Shown here piece by piece: positions 26,217 to 33,942 of a stretch of 64,000 bases of DNA (position 1 is the stretch's first letter; each line of letters opens with the position of its first letter). Position numbers and translations under genes: made by a program. Source of the DNA: Actinomyces oris (lineage in GTDB: Bacteria; Actinomycetota; Actinomycetes; Actinomycetales; Actinomycetaceae); the NCBI RefSeq assembly GCF_001929375.1, contig NZ_MSGO01000038.1:12220-76219 (forward strand), read 5' to 3'. Below the pieces are notes generated by a model. The model made no database searches and was not told the origin of the DNA. It saw only the letters and a list, made by a program, of their open reading frames with translations.

Positions 26217-26232
26217 GCAAGATCATTCTTGC
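26217..26232. promoter_or_regulatory. Inverted repeat GCAAGA-TCAT-TCTTGC upstream of the symporter
   Basis: Exact six-base arms with a four-base centre, 34 bases before the symporter start. Operator-like, but no cognate regulator gene is adjacent. Confidence 0.4.
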
Positions 26233-26320
26233 TGTGTGGCAGGTTAGCACGGTGCCGATGACGGCACGGGGGGTTGAACCTGTCCGAGGTGCATCGGGGA
26301 GGCTGGGTAGAGTGCCCTCC

Positions 26321-26887
26321 ATGACGCTGACTGCTGCTGCCGACGGCTCCTCCCTGGGCAACCCGGGACCGGCCGGCTGGGCCTGGTACGTGGATGACGA
26401 CTGCTGGGCCGCCGGAGGCTGGGAGAGCTCGACCAACAACCGCGGCGAGCTCACCGCCGTCCTGGAGCTCCTGCGGGCCACCGAGGCCGCCGGGCTCGCC
26501 GGCGAGGAGCTCCTCATCCAGTGCGACTCCCAGTACGTCATCAACTCCCTGACCAAGTGGCGCCACGGCTGGAAGAAGCGCGGCTGGCGCAAGGCAGACG
26601 GCAAGCCGGTCCTCAATGCCGACCTCGTCAAGGACCTCGACGCCGCGCTCGCGGGGCGCACCGTGCGCTTCGAGTGGGTGCGCGGGCACGTTGGCCACCC
26701 CATGAATGAGGCCGCCGACTCCCGGGCCCGCGGCGCCGCCACCGCCTTCCAGCAGGGCCGCCCGGTGCCCACGGGGCCGGGCTGGACCCGTGGTGGCCGG
26801 GTACTGGGAAGTCACGGGACGGCGCAGGTGCCGAGTGCGGCGTCGTCGAGTGCCCCCGCCGCGCCGCAGACCGACGCCCTGTTCTGA
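26321..26887 (+). CDS. rnhA: Ribonuclease HI
   Basis: Cleaves the RNA strand of RNA-DNA hybrids. The 188-aa product has the acidic metal ligands in order: Asp in TAAADGSSLGNPGPAGW, Glu in NNRGELTAVLELL, Asp in IQCDSQYVINSLTKW and Asp in HPMNEAADSRARGAA. WVRGHVGHPMN is the handle-adjacent loop. The last 45 residues form a Gly/Pro/Ala tail beyond the domain. TAGAGT seven bases before ATG 26321 indicates a leaderless transcript. Confidence 0.95.
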   Translation: MTLTAAADGSSLGNPGPAGWAWYVDDDCWAAGGWESSTNNRGELTAVLELLRATEAAGLAGEELLIQCDSQYVINSLTKWRHGWKKRGWRKADGKPVLNADLVKDLDAALAGRTVRFEWVRGHVGHPMNEAADSRARGAATAFQQGRPVPTGPGWTRGGRVLGSHGTAQVPSAASSSAPAAPQTDALF

Positions 26888-26997
26888 AGGCTGAGGAACG
26901 GGGTGCAGAGTCCGTAGGGCCCCGGTGGCCGTCTCTCACAGAAACGGCACAGGTCCGTCAAACACGTGGCACAAGGCCTCCGGCGAGGCTTACTGCC

Positions 26998-27474
26998 ATG
27001 ACGACGACGAGCCCCGCCCTCCCCGCTGCCCGCCCGACGATCCTGGGCCGCCTGGCCGGCCTGCGCCGTCGGGTTCCCACGGTCGTCCTCTTCGCCGCCG
27101 TGTCCTTCACCGGCTGGAGCGTTGACTACGCGCTGGTCCTCATCCTCAACTCGCTGACCGACTCGGTCCTCTACGCCGTCGTCGGAGCCCGGATCGTCTC
27201 CTGCACTCTGGGCTTCCTGCTCAACCGGCGCCTGTTCGGGGCCGGCCCGGAGACCTTCTGGCGCTCGGCCGGCGGCTACGCGGCGGTCCAGGGCGGCGTC
27301 GCGGCGACCTCCTACGCCGGCATCTCAGTCCTCACCGGCGCCGGCGCGCCCTTGTGGCTGGCCAAGGTGCTCGTCGACTCCACGCTCTTCGTCGTCAACT
27401 ACCTGGCCCAGTCCCGCCTCGTCTACCGGGCCCCGGCGCAGCAGCCGGCCCTGGCCCTGGCCACCGCGGCCTGA
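26998..27474 (+). CDS. GtrA-like membrane protein
   Basis: A 158-aa protein with four hydrophobic helices in the GtrA family. It shows TVVLFAAVSFTGWSVDYALVL, the conserved ARIVSCTLGFLLNRRLFG (RxxS..FxxNRxxxF) and FVVNYLAQSRLVYR at the end. Family members are proposed flippases or partners for polyprenyl-linked sugars in cell-envelope glycan assembly. No glycosyltransferase is next to this one, so the role is inferred only from the family. Confidence 0.85.
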   Translation: MTTTSPALPAARPTILGRLAGLRRRVPTVVLFAAVSFTGWSVDYALVLILNSLTDSVLYAVVGARIVSCTLGFLLNRRLFGAGPETFWRSAGGYAAVQGGVAATSYAGISVLTGAGAPLWLAKVLVDSTLFVVNYLAQSRLVYRAPAQQPALALATAA

Positions 27475-27491
27475 GGGGGCGGGGCGGAGGC

Positions 27492-28217
27492 TCAGGACTG
27501 GGCGTCGCGCATGAGGATGACGAGCTGGACCCGGTCGCGCAGGTCCAGCTTGGTCAGGATCCGGGTGACGTTCTTCTTGACCGAGTCCGGGGCCAGGACG
27601 AGGCGTTGAGCGATCTCCGCGTTCGTCAGCCCCTGGGCCACCAGGTCGGCCACCTCGCGCTCACGGGGGCTGAGATCGTCGAGGTGCTGGCGTGCCGCGC
27701 GCTGACGGGGTGAGGCCACGGGGCTGAGCATGTGCCGGTTGAGCAGCTCTCGGGTGACGCGCGGAGTGAGGATCGCGTCCCCGGAGCTGACCGCCCTCAG
27801 CGCCTGGTGGAGCTCGGCCGTGCGGGTGTCCTTGAGCAGGAAGCCGGAGGCGCCGGCCGACAGCGCCCCGAAGGCGAACTCGTCCTGGTCGTAGGTGGTC
27901 AGCACCAGGACCCGGATCGAGGGGTAGAGCTGGGAGATGCGGGCCGTCGCATCGATCCCGTTGAGCACCGGCATGCGCACGTCCATGAGGACGACGTCGG
28001 GAAGCGGCCGGCGCTCCTCAAGCAGGGCGGCGAGCTGGTCGAGCGCGTCCTGACCGTGGACGGCCTCGGCCGTGACCTGCAGGTCGTCGGCCCGGTTGAT
28101 GATGAGGGACAGGCCCATGCGGGTGGCTCGCTGGTCATCGACGATCATCACCGTGATCGGCCTGAGGCCGCTCGATGAGCCCCCGGTGCCAGGCCCGGAG
28201 GGGGCGGATGAACTCAT
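27492..28217 (-). CDS. NarL/FixJ-family response regulator
   Basis: A 241-aa response regulator, last gene of the five-gene operon 27492-32464. The receiver has the acidic pair in VMIVDDQRA (D27, D28), phospho-acceptor Asp at residue 79 in VVLMDVRMPVLNG, the VLTTYDQDEF strand and Lys in GFLLKDTRT. The C-terminal LuxR-type HTH is LSPREREVADLVAQGLTNAEIA then VKKNVTRILTKL. Its start overlaps the kinase stop by four bases (ATGA). It probably senses cell-envelope or antibiotic stress through the neighbouring kinase and controls the ABC genes, which is inference from operon structure. Confidence 0.93.
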   Translation of the reverse strand: MSSSAPSGPGTGGSSSGLRPITVMIVDDQRATRMGLSLIINRADDLQVTAEAVHGQDALDQLAALLEERRPLPDVVLMDVRMPVLNGIDATARISQLYPSIRVLVLTTYDQDEFAFGALSAGASGFLLKDTRTAELHQALRAVSSGDAILTPRVTRELLNRHMLSPVASPRQRAARQHLDDLSPREREVADLVAQGLTNAEIAQRLVLAPDSVKKNVTRILTKLDLRDRVQLVILMRDAQS

Positions 28218-29530
28218 AGCGGCGCACCTTCCGGGAAGGGGACGAGGGCGTGCAGCACCCAGCCGGATACGCCCTCATCGGTTGCGGGGCCGGCGGACAG
28301 CGTGCCACCGTGCTCGCCGACCGCGGCAGCCAGGTTGGCCAGCCCGTGGCCGGCCGCCGCCGGTGCCTGAGATGAGCCCGGGAAGCCGTCTGCGCGGTCT
28401 GGCTGAGCGCCGCGACCGTCGTCGGACACGGTGATCCGGGTGGCGGACTGGTCATGGTCCAGGGAGACGACGACGCGCGTGGCGCCCTCGGCGTGGCGCA
28501 TGACGTTGGTCAGGGCCTCCCGGACGACGACATAGACGACCTCCCCGAGGGCATGGCTGCCCGGGGCGTGGAGGGGGCGCCTGCCGGTCTCGGTGAGGGC
28601 CGCGCTGATGCCGGTGGCTCTCACCGTGGTCAGCAGGTCGGTGAGCCGGTCCCATCCGGGTGCGCCCCCGGGGATCGGCCTGTGCTCCGTGCCCAGGCAG
28701 GCCGGGTACACGGCGGCGTCGTCGGGGGAGGGGCCCGGTGCCGCCTGGAGCGAGGCGACGGCGCGCCTGGTGTCCGCCAGGCCCTCGCGGGCCAGGGTGT
28801 TCATCATGTCGATGGCCTCATCGGTCTGCGGGCTGCCGCCGGCCCCCTGCATCCCCTCGGACAGGGCGATGATCGCGGTCAGGGCATGGCCCACGGAGTC
28901 GTGGAGCTCGGCCGCCACCCGGGCCTGGTGGCGGGCGGCGTCACGCTGAGCGACCAGCCGCTGCTCGGCGGAATGCGCCGCCAGCTGGTCGTCCCCGTGC
29001 TCCAGGGCCTCCCGGCGTGAGCGGGAGATCGAGGCCACCGCGAGCACGAAGACCAGGGCGACGATCTCAGGGCTCAACGCGTCCTCCTGCGGCCACTTGG
29101 CCAGCGCCGCTGGAATGAGGTCGCACAGCGCGCAGATGCTGAAGCCGATGAGCCGGTCACGGGTGGAGGCGGTGACAAGCAGGGCGTAGAGGGCCAGCAT
29201 GGACAGCAGGAACAGGCCACCGAAGGGACCCCACAGGTCGACGGCGGCCGAGGCCAGGCTCGTGACGACGACGACGGCCAGGGGCCAGCGGCGTCGGGCC
29301 AGCAGCGATCCGGCGAGCAGCAGGGCGATGATGACCCAACCCCGCAGGGGCAGGTGCGGGTAGGTGTACGAGGCCACGTTCAGCACCATCAGCTGGAAGA
29401 GGCCCGCGGCCCCGGCCACCGCCCACAGGGTCAGGGTGCTGGTGCGCCACCACTGAGCCACCCGGTCCAGGAGGGTCCGTGGGACCCGGGAGGCGTGTGC
29501 CGAGCCGGGCGCTGCGGGAACGCGGCTCAT
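28214..29530 (-). CDS. Sensor histidine kinase (NarL/DesK-type HisKA_3)
   Basis: A 438-aa membrane kinase. The N-terminal third carries about five or six helices with almost no extracellular domain, the layout called intramembrane-sensing. The HisKA_3 box is RVAAELHDSVGHALTAIIAL with phospho-His at residue 210, followed by ATPase motifs VVREALTNVMRHAEGA (N box), ITVSDDGRGAQ and GHGLANLAAAVGEHGG (G box). A low-complexity insert with SSQAPAA precedes the G box. Start ATG 29530 overlaps the permease stop and its own stop overlaps the regulator start, so translation is coupled on both sides. Confidence 0.92.
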   Translation of the reverse strand: MSRVPAAPGSAHASRVPRTLLDRVAQWWRTSTLTLWAVAGAAGLFQLMVLNVASYTYPHLPLRGWVIIALLLAGSLLARRRWPLAVVVVTSLASAAVDLWGPFGGLFLLSMLALYALLVTASTRDRLIGFSICALCDLIPAALAKWPQEDALSPEIVALVFVLAVASISRSRREALEHGDDQLAAHSAEQRLVAQRDAARHQARVAAELHDSVGHALTAIIALSEGMQGAGGSPQTDEAIDMMNTLAREGLADTRRAVASLQAAPGPSPDDAAVYPACLGTEHRPIPGGAPGWDRLTDLLTTVRATGISAALTETGRRPLHAPGSHALGEVVYVVVREALTNVMRHAEGATRVVVSLDHDQSATRITVSDDGRGAQPDRADGFPGSSQAPAAAGHGLANLAAAVGEHGGTLSAGPATDEGVSGWVLHALVPFPEGAPL

Positions 29531-30420
29531 GACTGGCGCCTCGCTGCGCGGCGCAGAGCCAGGGCCAGCAGGACCACCCACACCAGGCAGATGACGCCCT
29601 CGAGTGCTGCGGCGCCCGGTGAGGTCACGTTGCCCGGGCTCAGGGCCGACGTGGTTCGGGTCAGTGAGGCTGCGGGGTTGAGGACGCTCAGCGGTCGAGC
29701 CACGAGAAGCATCGCCATCCCCGCAATGATGCTCAGCAGCACCGTGGTCATCGTGGTGGCGAAGGACGTCATGACTGCGCCCAGCCAGGTGACGAAGGTG
29801 AGGATGACCCACATTCCCAGTGCGACGACGGCGAAGCGCGGCAGGTAGGCGCCCAGGCCCACCAGGCTGAAGCCCGAGGCGAGGCCCGCCACCGCGGTGG
29901 TCAGGACCAGGACCGCGGTGGTGAGGACCGCGACCTGGAGCCCGTGCAGCAGCTTGCCCGCAACCATGGTGGTCTCCAGCCCGGTGGCGCTCATCCGCTG
30001 CCAGTTCCTCCCCTGGTGCTCACTGCTGGCGATCTGCGCGGCGAAGGCACCCAGCGCCAGCGGCAGGAACACCATTGAGAGCAGGAGCGTGGACTGGGAC
30101 CACGTGATCTCCCAGGTGACGCCCTGGGCCTCGAACTGGTTGCGGTAGGCGTGGTACTGCAGGTAGCCGGACAGGGAGGCCAGGGAGCACAGGACGGTGA
30201 CGGCGACCCAGTACCACCGGTTGGGGGACTTGCGGTTCTCCCAGTACCAGGCGGCTCGCACCGACGGGTGGGGCTGGGGGGCGCACGGAGCAGGCCGGCT
30301 CAGGCCGGTCGGCTGCGACGTTGTGGACGGGCCGGAGGGGCCGGGGAGCGCTGACGGGGGCTGAGCGGGCCGGAGGGGCCGGCCTGCAGCGGGGTGTGTT
30401 GCGGGGACGGTGGTGCTCAT
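29527..30420 (-). CDS. ABC-2 type transporter permease (second subunit)
   Basis: A 297-aa membrane subunit with six helices. It begins with a 55-residue Pro/Ser-rich cytoplasmic segment (RPAQPPSALPGPSGPSTT) before HPSVRAAWYWENRKS. The core resembles LanE/LanG or BcrB-type permeases: FLPLALGAFAAQIASSEHQGRNWQ is the conserved cytosolic loop after helix 2. Start 30420 overlaps the preceding permease stop by four bases. With the ATPase and the other permease it would form an exporter that removes lantibiotic-like peptides or bacitracin-like drugs from the membrane. The substrate is inferred. Confidence 0.82.
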   Translation of the reverse strand: MSTTVPATHPAAGRPLRPAQPPSALPGPSGPSTTSQPTGLSRPAPCAPQPHPSVRAAWYWENRKSPNRWYWVAVTVLCSLASLSGYLQYHAYRNQFEAQGVTWEITWSQSTLLLSMVFLPLALGAFAAQIASSEHQGRNWQRMSATGLETTMVAGKLLHGLQVAVLTTAVLVLTTAVAGLASGFSLVGLGAYLPRFAVVALGMWVILTFVTWLGAVMTSFATTMTTVLLSIIAGMAMLLVARPLSVLNPAASLTRTTSALSPGNVTSPGAAALEGVICLVWVVLLALALRRAARRQS

Positions 30421-31328
30421 CGGTGATTCTCCTGGTGGACGATAACGAGGTGGGCGGCGACGGTCCACCCGACCGCGACCAGCGCGGCGAGCGCCGCCAG
30501 GGTCCACGGCTGGGACACGAGCGTCATGTCGCCGCTTTCCCTCATGGATTTGTAGGAGGCGACCGTGTCAATGGGGGTGGCGGCCGGAACGATGCCCCAG
30601 GGCAGCAGCCATGAGAACTTCCCGAGGTAGGCGTAGGGCAGGCTCTCGGCGATGAGGCCGCCGATGGCCGCCGCACCCAGGCTGATGCCCTGCTTGTCGA
30701 AGCAGGTGGACAGTGTGAGCTGGACTGCGGAGATGGCCAGTGTGGAGCACGCCACCACCGCGAGGGCGGGAGGCAGTGTGCGCCAGTAGGAGTCGGTGAC
30801 GGTCAGCCCGATCGGGCCTGCCAGCACGGTGAACAGCACGAAGATGCTCGCCTCTATGCACAGGACCGTGAGGATCACGACGACCAGCTTGCCCCGGTAG
30901 CGGGTCAGGGGACTCTGCCCCAGCGCCGTCATCAGCTGGCCCATGCGCTCCTCGGTGTCCACGGTGACGATGCGCGAGGCCAGGATCGCGGTGATGAGGG
31001 GCATGAGGAAGGCGATGATCTGGATGAACTCATCCAGGCCGAGGGTCGCGTTGCGTGCGGCAACCGGGCCGCTCGCCCGATGGGTGATGAGCATGCTGGA
31101 CCATGCCAGGCACACGGCGGTGGCGCTGGCGGCGATGAGCCAGTAGCGCTTGCGGCGCAGCTTGCCCAGCTCGAGGGCCAGGGTGGTCCACGCCCGGCTA
31201 AGCGGGGCGACGGGGAGTGCGCGCGGCGCTGCCGGTTGCGTCGAGGGTTGTGCCAGGTGCTGTGTCGGTGGTGCTGGCTCCGTGACCATGGTGGCCGCCA
31301 GGCCCGCTGTGCTCACTGGGGTGCTCAT
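30417..31328 (-). CDS. ABC-2 type transporter permease (first subunit)
   Basis: A 303-aa permease with six hydrophobic helices and a Pro/Ala/Thr-rich N-terminus (about 45 residues) before TTLALELGKLRRKRYWLI. The loop AILASRIVTVDTEERMGQLMTALGQS corresponds to the coupling region of LanE/LanG-type subunits. Start ATG 31328 overlaps the ATPase stop by four bases, and its stop overlaps the second permease, so the three ABC subunits are strictly coupled. Related to but clearly diverged from the second permease. Confidence 0.82.
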   Translation of the reverse strand: MSTPVSTAGLAATMVTEPAPPTQHLAQPSTQPAAPRALPVAPLSRAWTTLALELGKLRRKRYWLIAASATAVCLAWSSMLITHRASGPVAARNATLGLDEFIQIIAFLMPLITAILASRIVTVDTEERMGQLMTALGQSPLTRYRGKLVVVILTVLCIEASIFVLFTVLAGPIGLTVTDSYWRTLPPALAVVACSTLAISAVQLTLSTCFDKQGISLGAAAIGGLIAESLPYAYLGKFSWLLPWGIVPAATPIDTVASYKSMRESGDMTLVSQPWTLAALAALVAVGWTVAAHLVIVHQENHR

Positions 31329-32464
31329 CGGTTCATCTCCTGGGAGGCGGGGGACGGCTGGGTGGCCAGGACCGGCTCGGTCAGCTCCAGGAAGGCCTGC
31401 TCGAGGGTCTTGCGCACGGTCTGGACCCGGTAGACGGTCGTCCCGGAGGAGACGATGCGGGTGATGAGCTCGCCGACGACGTCGTCGGGCATCATGGGGG
31501 TGCGTACGGCGCCGTCCCGCACCTCGTGGGCCACCCCGAGGCAGGTCAGGAGCGCGGCGACGGCCGCGGGCTCGGAGACGAGCAGCTCGATGACCCCCTC
31601 GTCGCGCAGCCCGGCCAGGGTGCCCTGATAGCGCAGACGTCCGGCGCAGATGATGCCGACGGTGTCGGCCATCTGCTCGATCTCGGACAGGATGTGGGAG
31701 GAGACGATGATCGTCACGCCCTCCTGACGGGCCAGGGTGACGATGAGCTGGCGGATCTCGGCCACCCCGGCGGGGTCGAGCCCGTTGGTCGGCTCGTCCA
31801 GGAGCATGAGGGCCGGGTTCGACAGCAGCGCCATGGCCAGCCCCAGGCGCTGCTTCATGCCCATGGAGAAGTGCTTGACCTGCTTGTTCTCCTGCCCGAT
31901 GAGGTTGACGGTGGCCAGGGCGTGCTGGACGCGGTTGGAGGCCAGTCCCAGGTAGGAGGCCACCATGGCCAGGTTCTCCTTGCCGGTCAGGCTCGGGTAG
32001 TAGGAGGGGCCCTCGATGAGGGAGCCGATGGTTCCCGGCGGCAGGGGGTGGCGTTGGCTGACCGGGCGTCCCAGGACACTCATGCTGCCCGACGTCGGGC
32101 GGGTCAGTCCCAGCAGGAGCTTCATCGTGGTGGACTTGCCGGCGCCGTTGGGGCCCAGGAAGCCGTAGATACCGCCGGCGGGTACTGACAGGTTCAAACC
32201 GTCGACGGCGTTGACGCCGTTGTAGGTGCGGGTCAGTCCCTCAGTGACCACCACGTATCCCTCGGAGGGAGAGGGCGCGGCTGGGGCGGGCACGGCGCCG
32301 AGCGCGGCTGGGGCGGGCACGGCGCCGGGGGCGGCCGGGGCCGGAACGAAGGGCGCGGCCGGTTGGGGAACTGGGGCGCCCCCGTTCATGGCTGCGGTCT
32401 GGGACGGGGGTGTTGTCGGTGGGGCGGGGGGCCTTGGTGTGCTGGTGACGGGTGCGTTGCTCAT
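31325..32464 (-). CDS. ABC transporter ATP-binding protein, lantibiotic-immunity/BcrA-like
   Basis: A 379-aa ATPase and first gene of the operon. Residues 1-68 form a Pro/Ala-rich extension with a nine-residue repeat (PAPAAPGAV, PAPAALGAV), unusual for this family. The NBD follows with Walker A GPNGAGKST at 104-112, signature FSMGMKQRLGLAMALL, Walker B ALMLLDEPTNGLD and switch His in IIVSSHILSEIEQ. Q-loop and D-loop are present. BcrA/LanF-type ATPases use this layout with two permeases. The start MSNAPVTS at 32464 has modest ribosome-site support, but upstream frames lack a better one. Confidence 0.88.
   Translation of the reverse strand: MSNAPVTSTPRPPAPPTTPPSQTAAMNGGAPVPQPAAPFVPAPAAPGAVPAPAALGAVPAPAAPSPSEGYVVVTEGLTRTYNGVNAVDGLNLSVPAGGIYGFLGPNGAGKSTTMKLLLGLTRPTSGSMSVLGRPVSQRHPLPPGTIGSLIEGPSYYPSLTGKENLAMVASYLGLASNRVQHALATVNLIGQENKQVKHFSMGMKQRLGLAMALLSNPALMLLDEPTNGLDPAGVAEIRQLIVTLARQEGVTIIVSSHILSEIEQMADTVGIICAGRLRYQGTLAGLRDEGVIELLVSEPAAVAALLTCLGVAHEVRDGAVRTPMMPDDVVGELITRIVSSGTTVYRVQTVRKTLEQAFLELTEPVLATQPSPASQEMNR
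32277..32327. repeat. Tandem 27-base repeat inside the ABC ATPase gene
   Basis: Two 24-base identical blocks (32277-32300 and 32304-32327) 27 bases apart encode the repeated PAPAA-GAV units of the N-terminal extension. A possible site of slippage-driven length change. Confidence 0.7.
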
Positions 32465-32538
32465 GACTCCATGGAAGCCCCCGGCAGGAGGCGCACGCAC
32501 CGCCGTCGGCCGGTTTGTCCCCCCTGGGGGACGACGAC

Positions 32539-32576
32539 GGTGCCGCAGCCTTTCCTGGTGGGGTGGCTGCGGCACC
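32539..32576 (-). terminator. 12-bp hairpin after ackA
   Basis: ggtgccgcagcc (32539-32550) pairs exactly with 32565-32576 around a 14-base loop. It lies 65 bases beyond the ackA stop in its direction of transcription and upstream of the ABC operon. Confidence 0.75.
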
Positions 32577-32640
32577 GCGGTTGATGCCCTCGCCCGGGAG
32601 GACTCGACGTCAGACTCTTGAGTGCACTACCGGGAGCGGC

Positions 32641-33825
32641 TCAGATGAGGGTGAGCGCCTGGCGGGCGATGGCGAGCTCCTCGTTGGTGGGCACCACGAG
32701 CACCGTGACCTTCGAGTCCGGGGCGGAGACGATGCGCGGCTCATCGGAGCGGGTCTCGTTGACCTCCTGGTCGATCTTGACGCCCATGAAGCTCAGGCGC
32801 TCGCCGAGCTCGCGACGCAGGTCCGCGTCGTTCTCACCGATACCGGCGGTGAAGGTCAGGGCGTCCAGGCCTCCCATGACGGCGGTGTAGGCGCCCACGT
32901 ACTTCACGAGGCGGTGCAGGTAGATATCCATGGCCTCGCGGGCCTCCTGCTCGCCGGCGCCGATGCGCTTCCACACCTCGCGCATGTCGTTGTCCCCGGC
33001 CAGACCCTTCATGCCCGAGCCGCGGTTGAACAGGTGGTCGATCTCGTCGATCGACATGCCGGCCACCCTCGCCAGGTGGAAGACGGCGGCCGGGTCGATG
33101 TCGCCGGTGCGCCCGCCCATGACCAGGCCCTCCAGCGGGGTCAGGCCCATGGAGGTGTCCACGGCGTGCCCGGCCACGACCGCCGAGGCCGAGGCCCCGT
33201 TGCCCAGGTGCAGGACGACCTGCTTGAGGTCGTCGCGCCCCAGGAACTCGGAGACCGCCCCGGAGACGAACTGGTGGCTGGTGCCGTGAGCCCCGTAGCG
33301 GCGGATGGAGTAGGTGTCGGCGACCTCACGGTCCAGGGCGTAGCGGGCGGCCTCCTCGGGCAGGTCCTGGAAGAAAGCGGTGTCGAAGACGGCCACGTGC
33401 GGCACGTCGGACAGGAGGCGGCGCCCCACCTCGATTCCCTTGAGGTGGGCGGGGTTGTGCAGCGGGCCCAGCGGCACGAGCTGCTCGATCCGGGCCACGA
33501 CCTCGTCGTCGATGAGGGCCGGGCCGGAGAAGTAGCGCCCGCCCTGGACGACCCGGTGGCCCACGGCCACGATGTGGGCGTCGGCCAGCGAGGGGCCCTG
33601 CTCCTCGAACAGGCGCAGCACCTCGGACAGGCCGAAGCCGTGGTCGGGGACCGGCTCGGTGATCTCGGTGCGCTCCTCGCCGTGCTTGTGCGTGATGGCG
33701 CCGGTCTCCTCACCGATGCGCTCCACCAGGCCGGAGGCGAGCGAGGCGCCCGAGTCGGGGTCGACCAGCTGGTACTTGATGGAGGAGGAGCCGGAGTTGA
33801 TAACGAGGACGGTGCGCTGAGTCAC
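32641..33825 (-). CDS. ackA: Acetate kinase
   Basis: Converts acetyl phosphate and ADP to acetate and ATP. The 394-aa protein has the ASKHA-fold signatures VLVINSGSSSIKYQL, VAVGHRVVQGGRYFSG, FDTAFFQDLPE, RRYGAHGTSHQFVS, VVLHLGNGASASAV, MGLTPLEGLVMGGRTGDIDP and FTAGIGEND. Length is normal. It lies 117 bases after pta on the same strand, with a hairpin in the gap. Together they give the acetate/ATP branch of fermentation. Confidence 0.97.
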   Translation of the reverse strand: MTQRTVLVINSGSSSIKYQLVDPDSGASLASGLVERIGEETGAITHKHGEERTEITEPVPDHGFGLSEVLRLFEEQGPSLADAHIVAVGHRVVQGGRYFSGPALIDDEVVARIEQLVPLGPLHNPAHLKGIEVGRRLLSDVPHVAVFDTAFFQDLPEEAARYALDREVADTYSIRRYGAHGTSHQFVSGAVSEFLGRDDLKQVVLHLGNGASASAVVAGHAVDTSMGLTPLEGLVMGGRTGDIDPAAVFHLARVAGMSIDEIDHLFNRGSGMKGLAGDNDMREVWKRIGAGEQEAREAMDIYLHRLVKYVGAYTAVMGGLDALTFTAGIGENDADLRRELGERLSFMGVKIDQEVNETRSDEPRIVSAPDSKVTVLVVPTNEELAIARQALTLI

Positions 33826-33899
33826 GGGGTGCCTTTCAAGAACGGTCGGGGATGAACGCGGGGATGACTGGATGACTGATGCGGGTCCCGGGTGGGCCT

Positions 33900-33936
33900 C
33901 GGCGGTGTGGGACCGGGGTCCGGCCCCACACCGCCG
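33900..33936 (-). terminator. Intercistronic hairpin between pta and ackA
   Basis: Arms cggcggtgtggg (33900-33911) and 33925-33936 are exact complements with a 13-base loop, seven bases after the pta stop. It may lower ackA expression relative to pta or protect the upstream message. Confidence 0.6.
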
Positions 33937-33942
33937 GAGGGC

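Noticed and set aside
27001-27474. Idea that gtrA belongs to a glycan operon
   Set aside because: No glycosyltransferase or other glycan gene is adjacent, so only the family assignment was kept.
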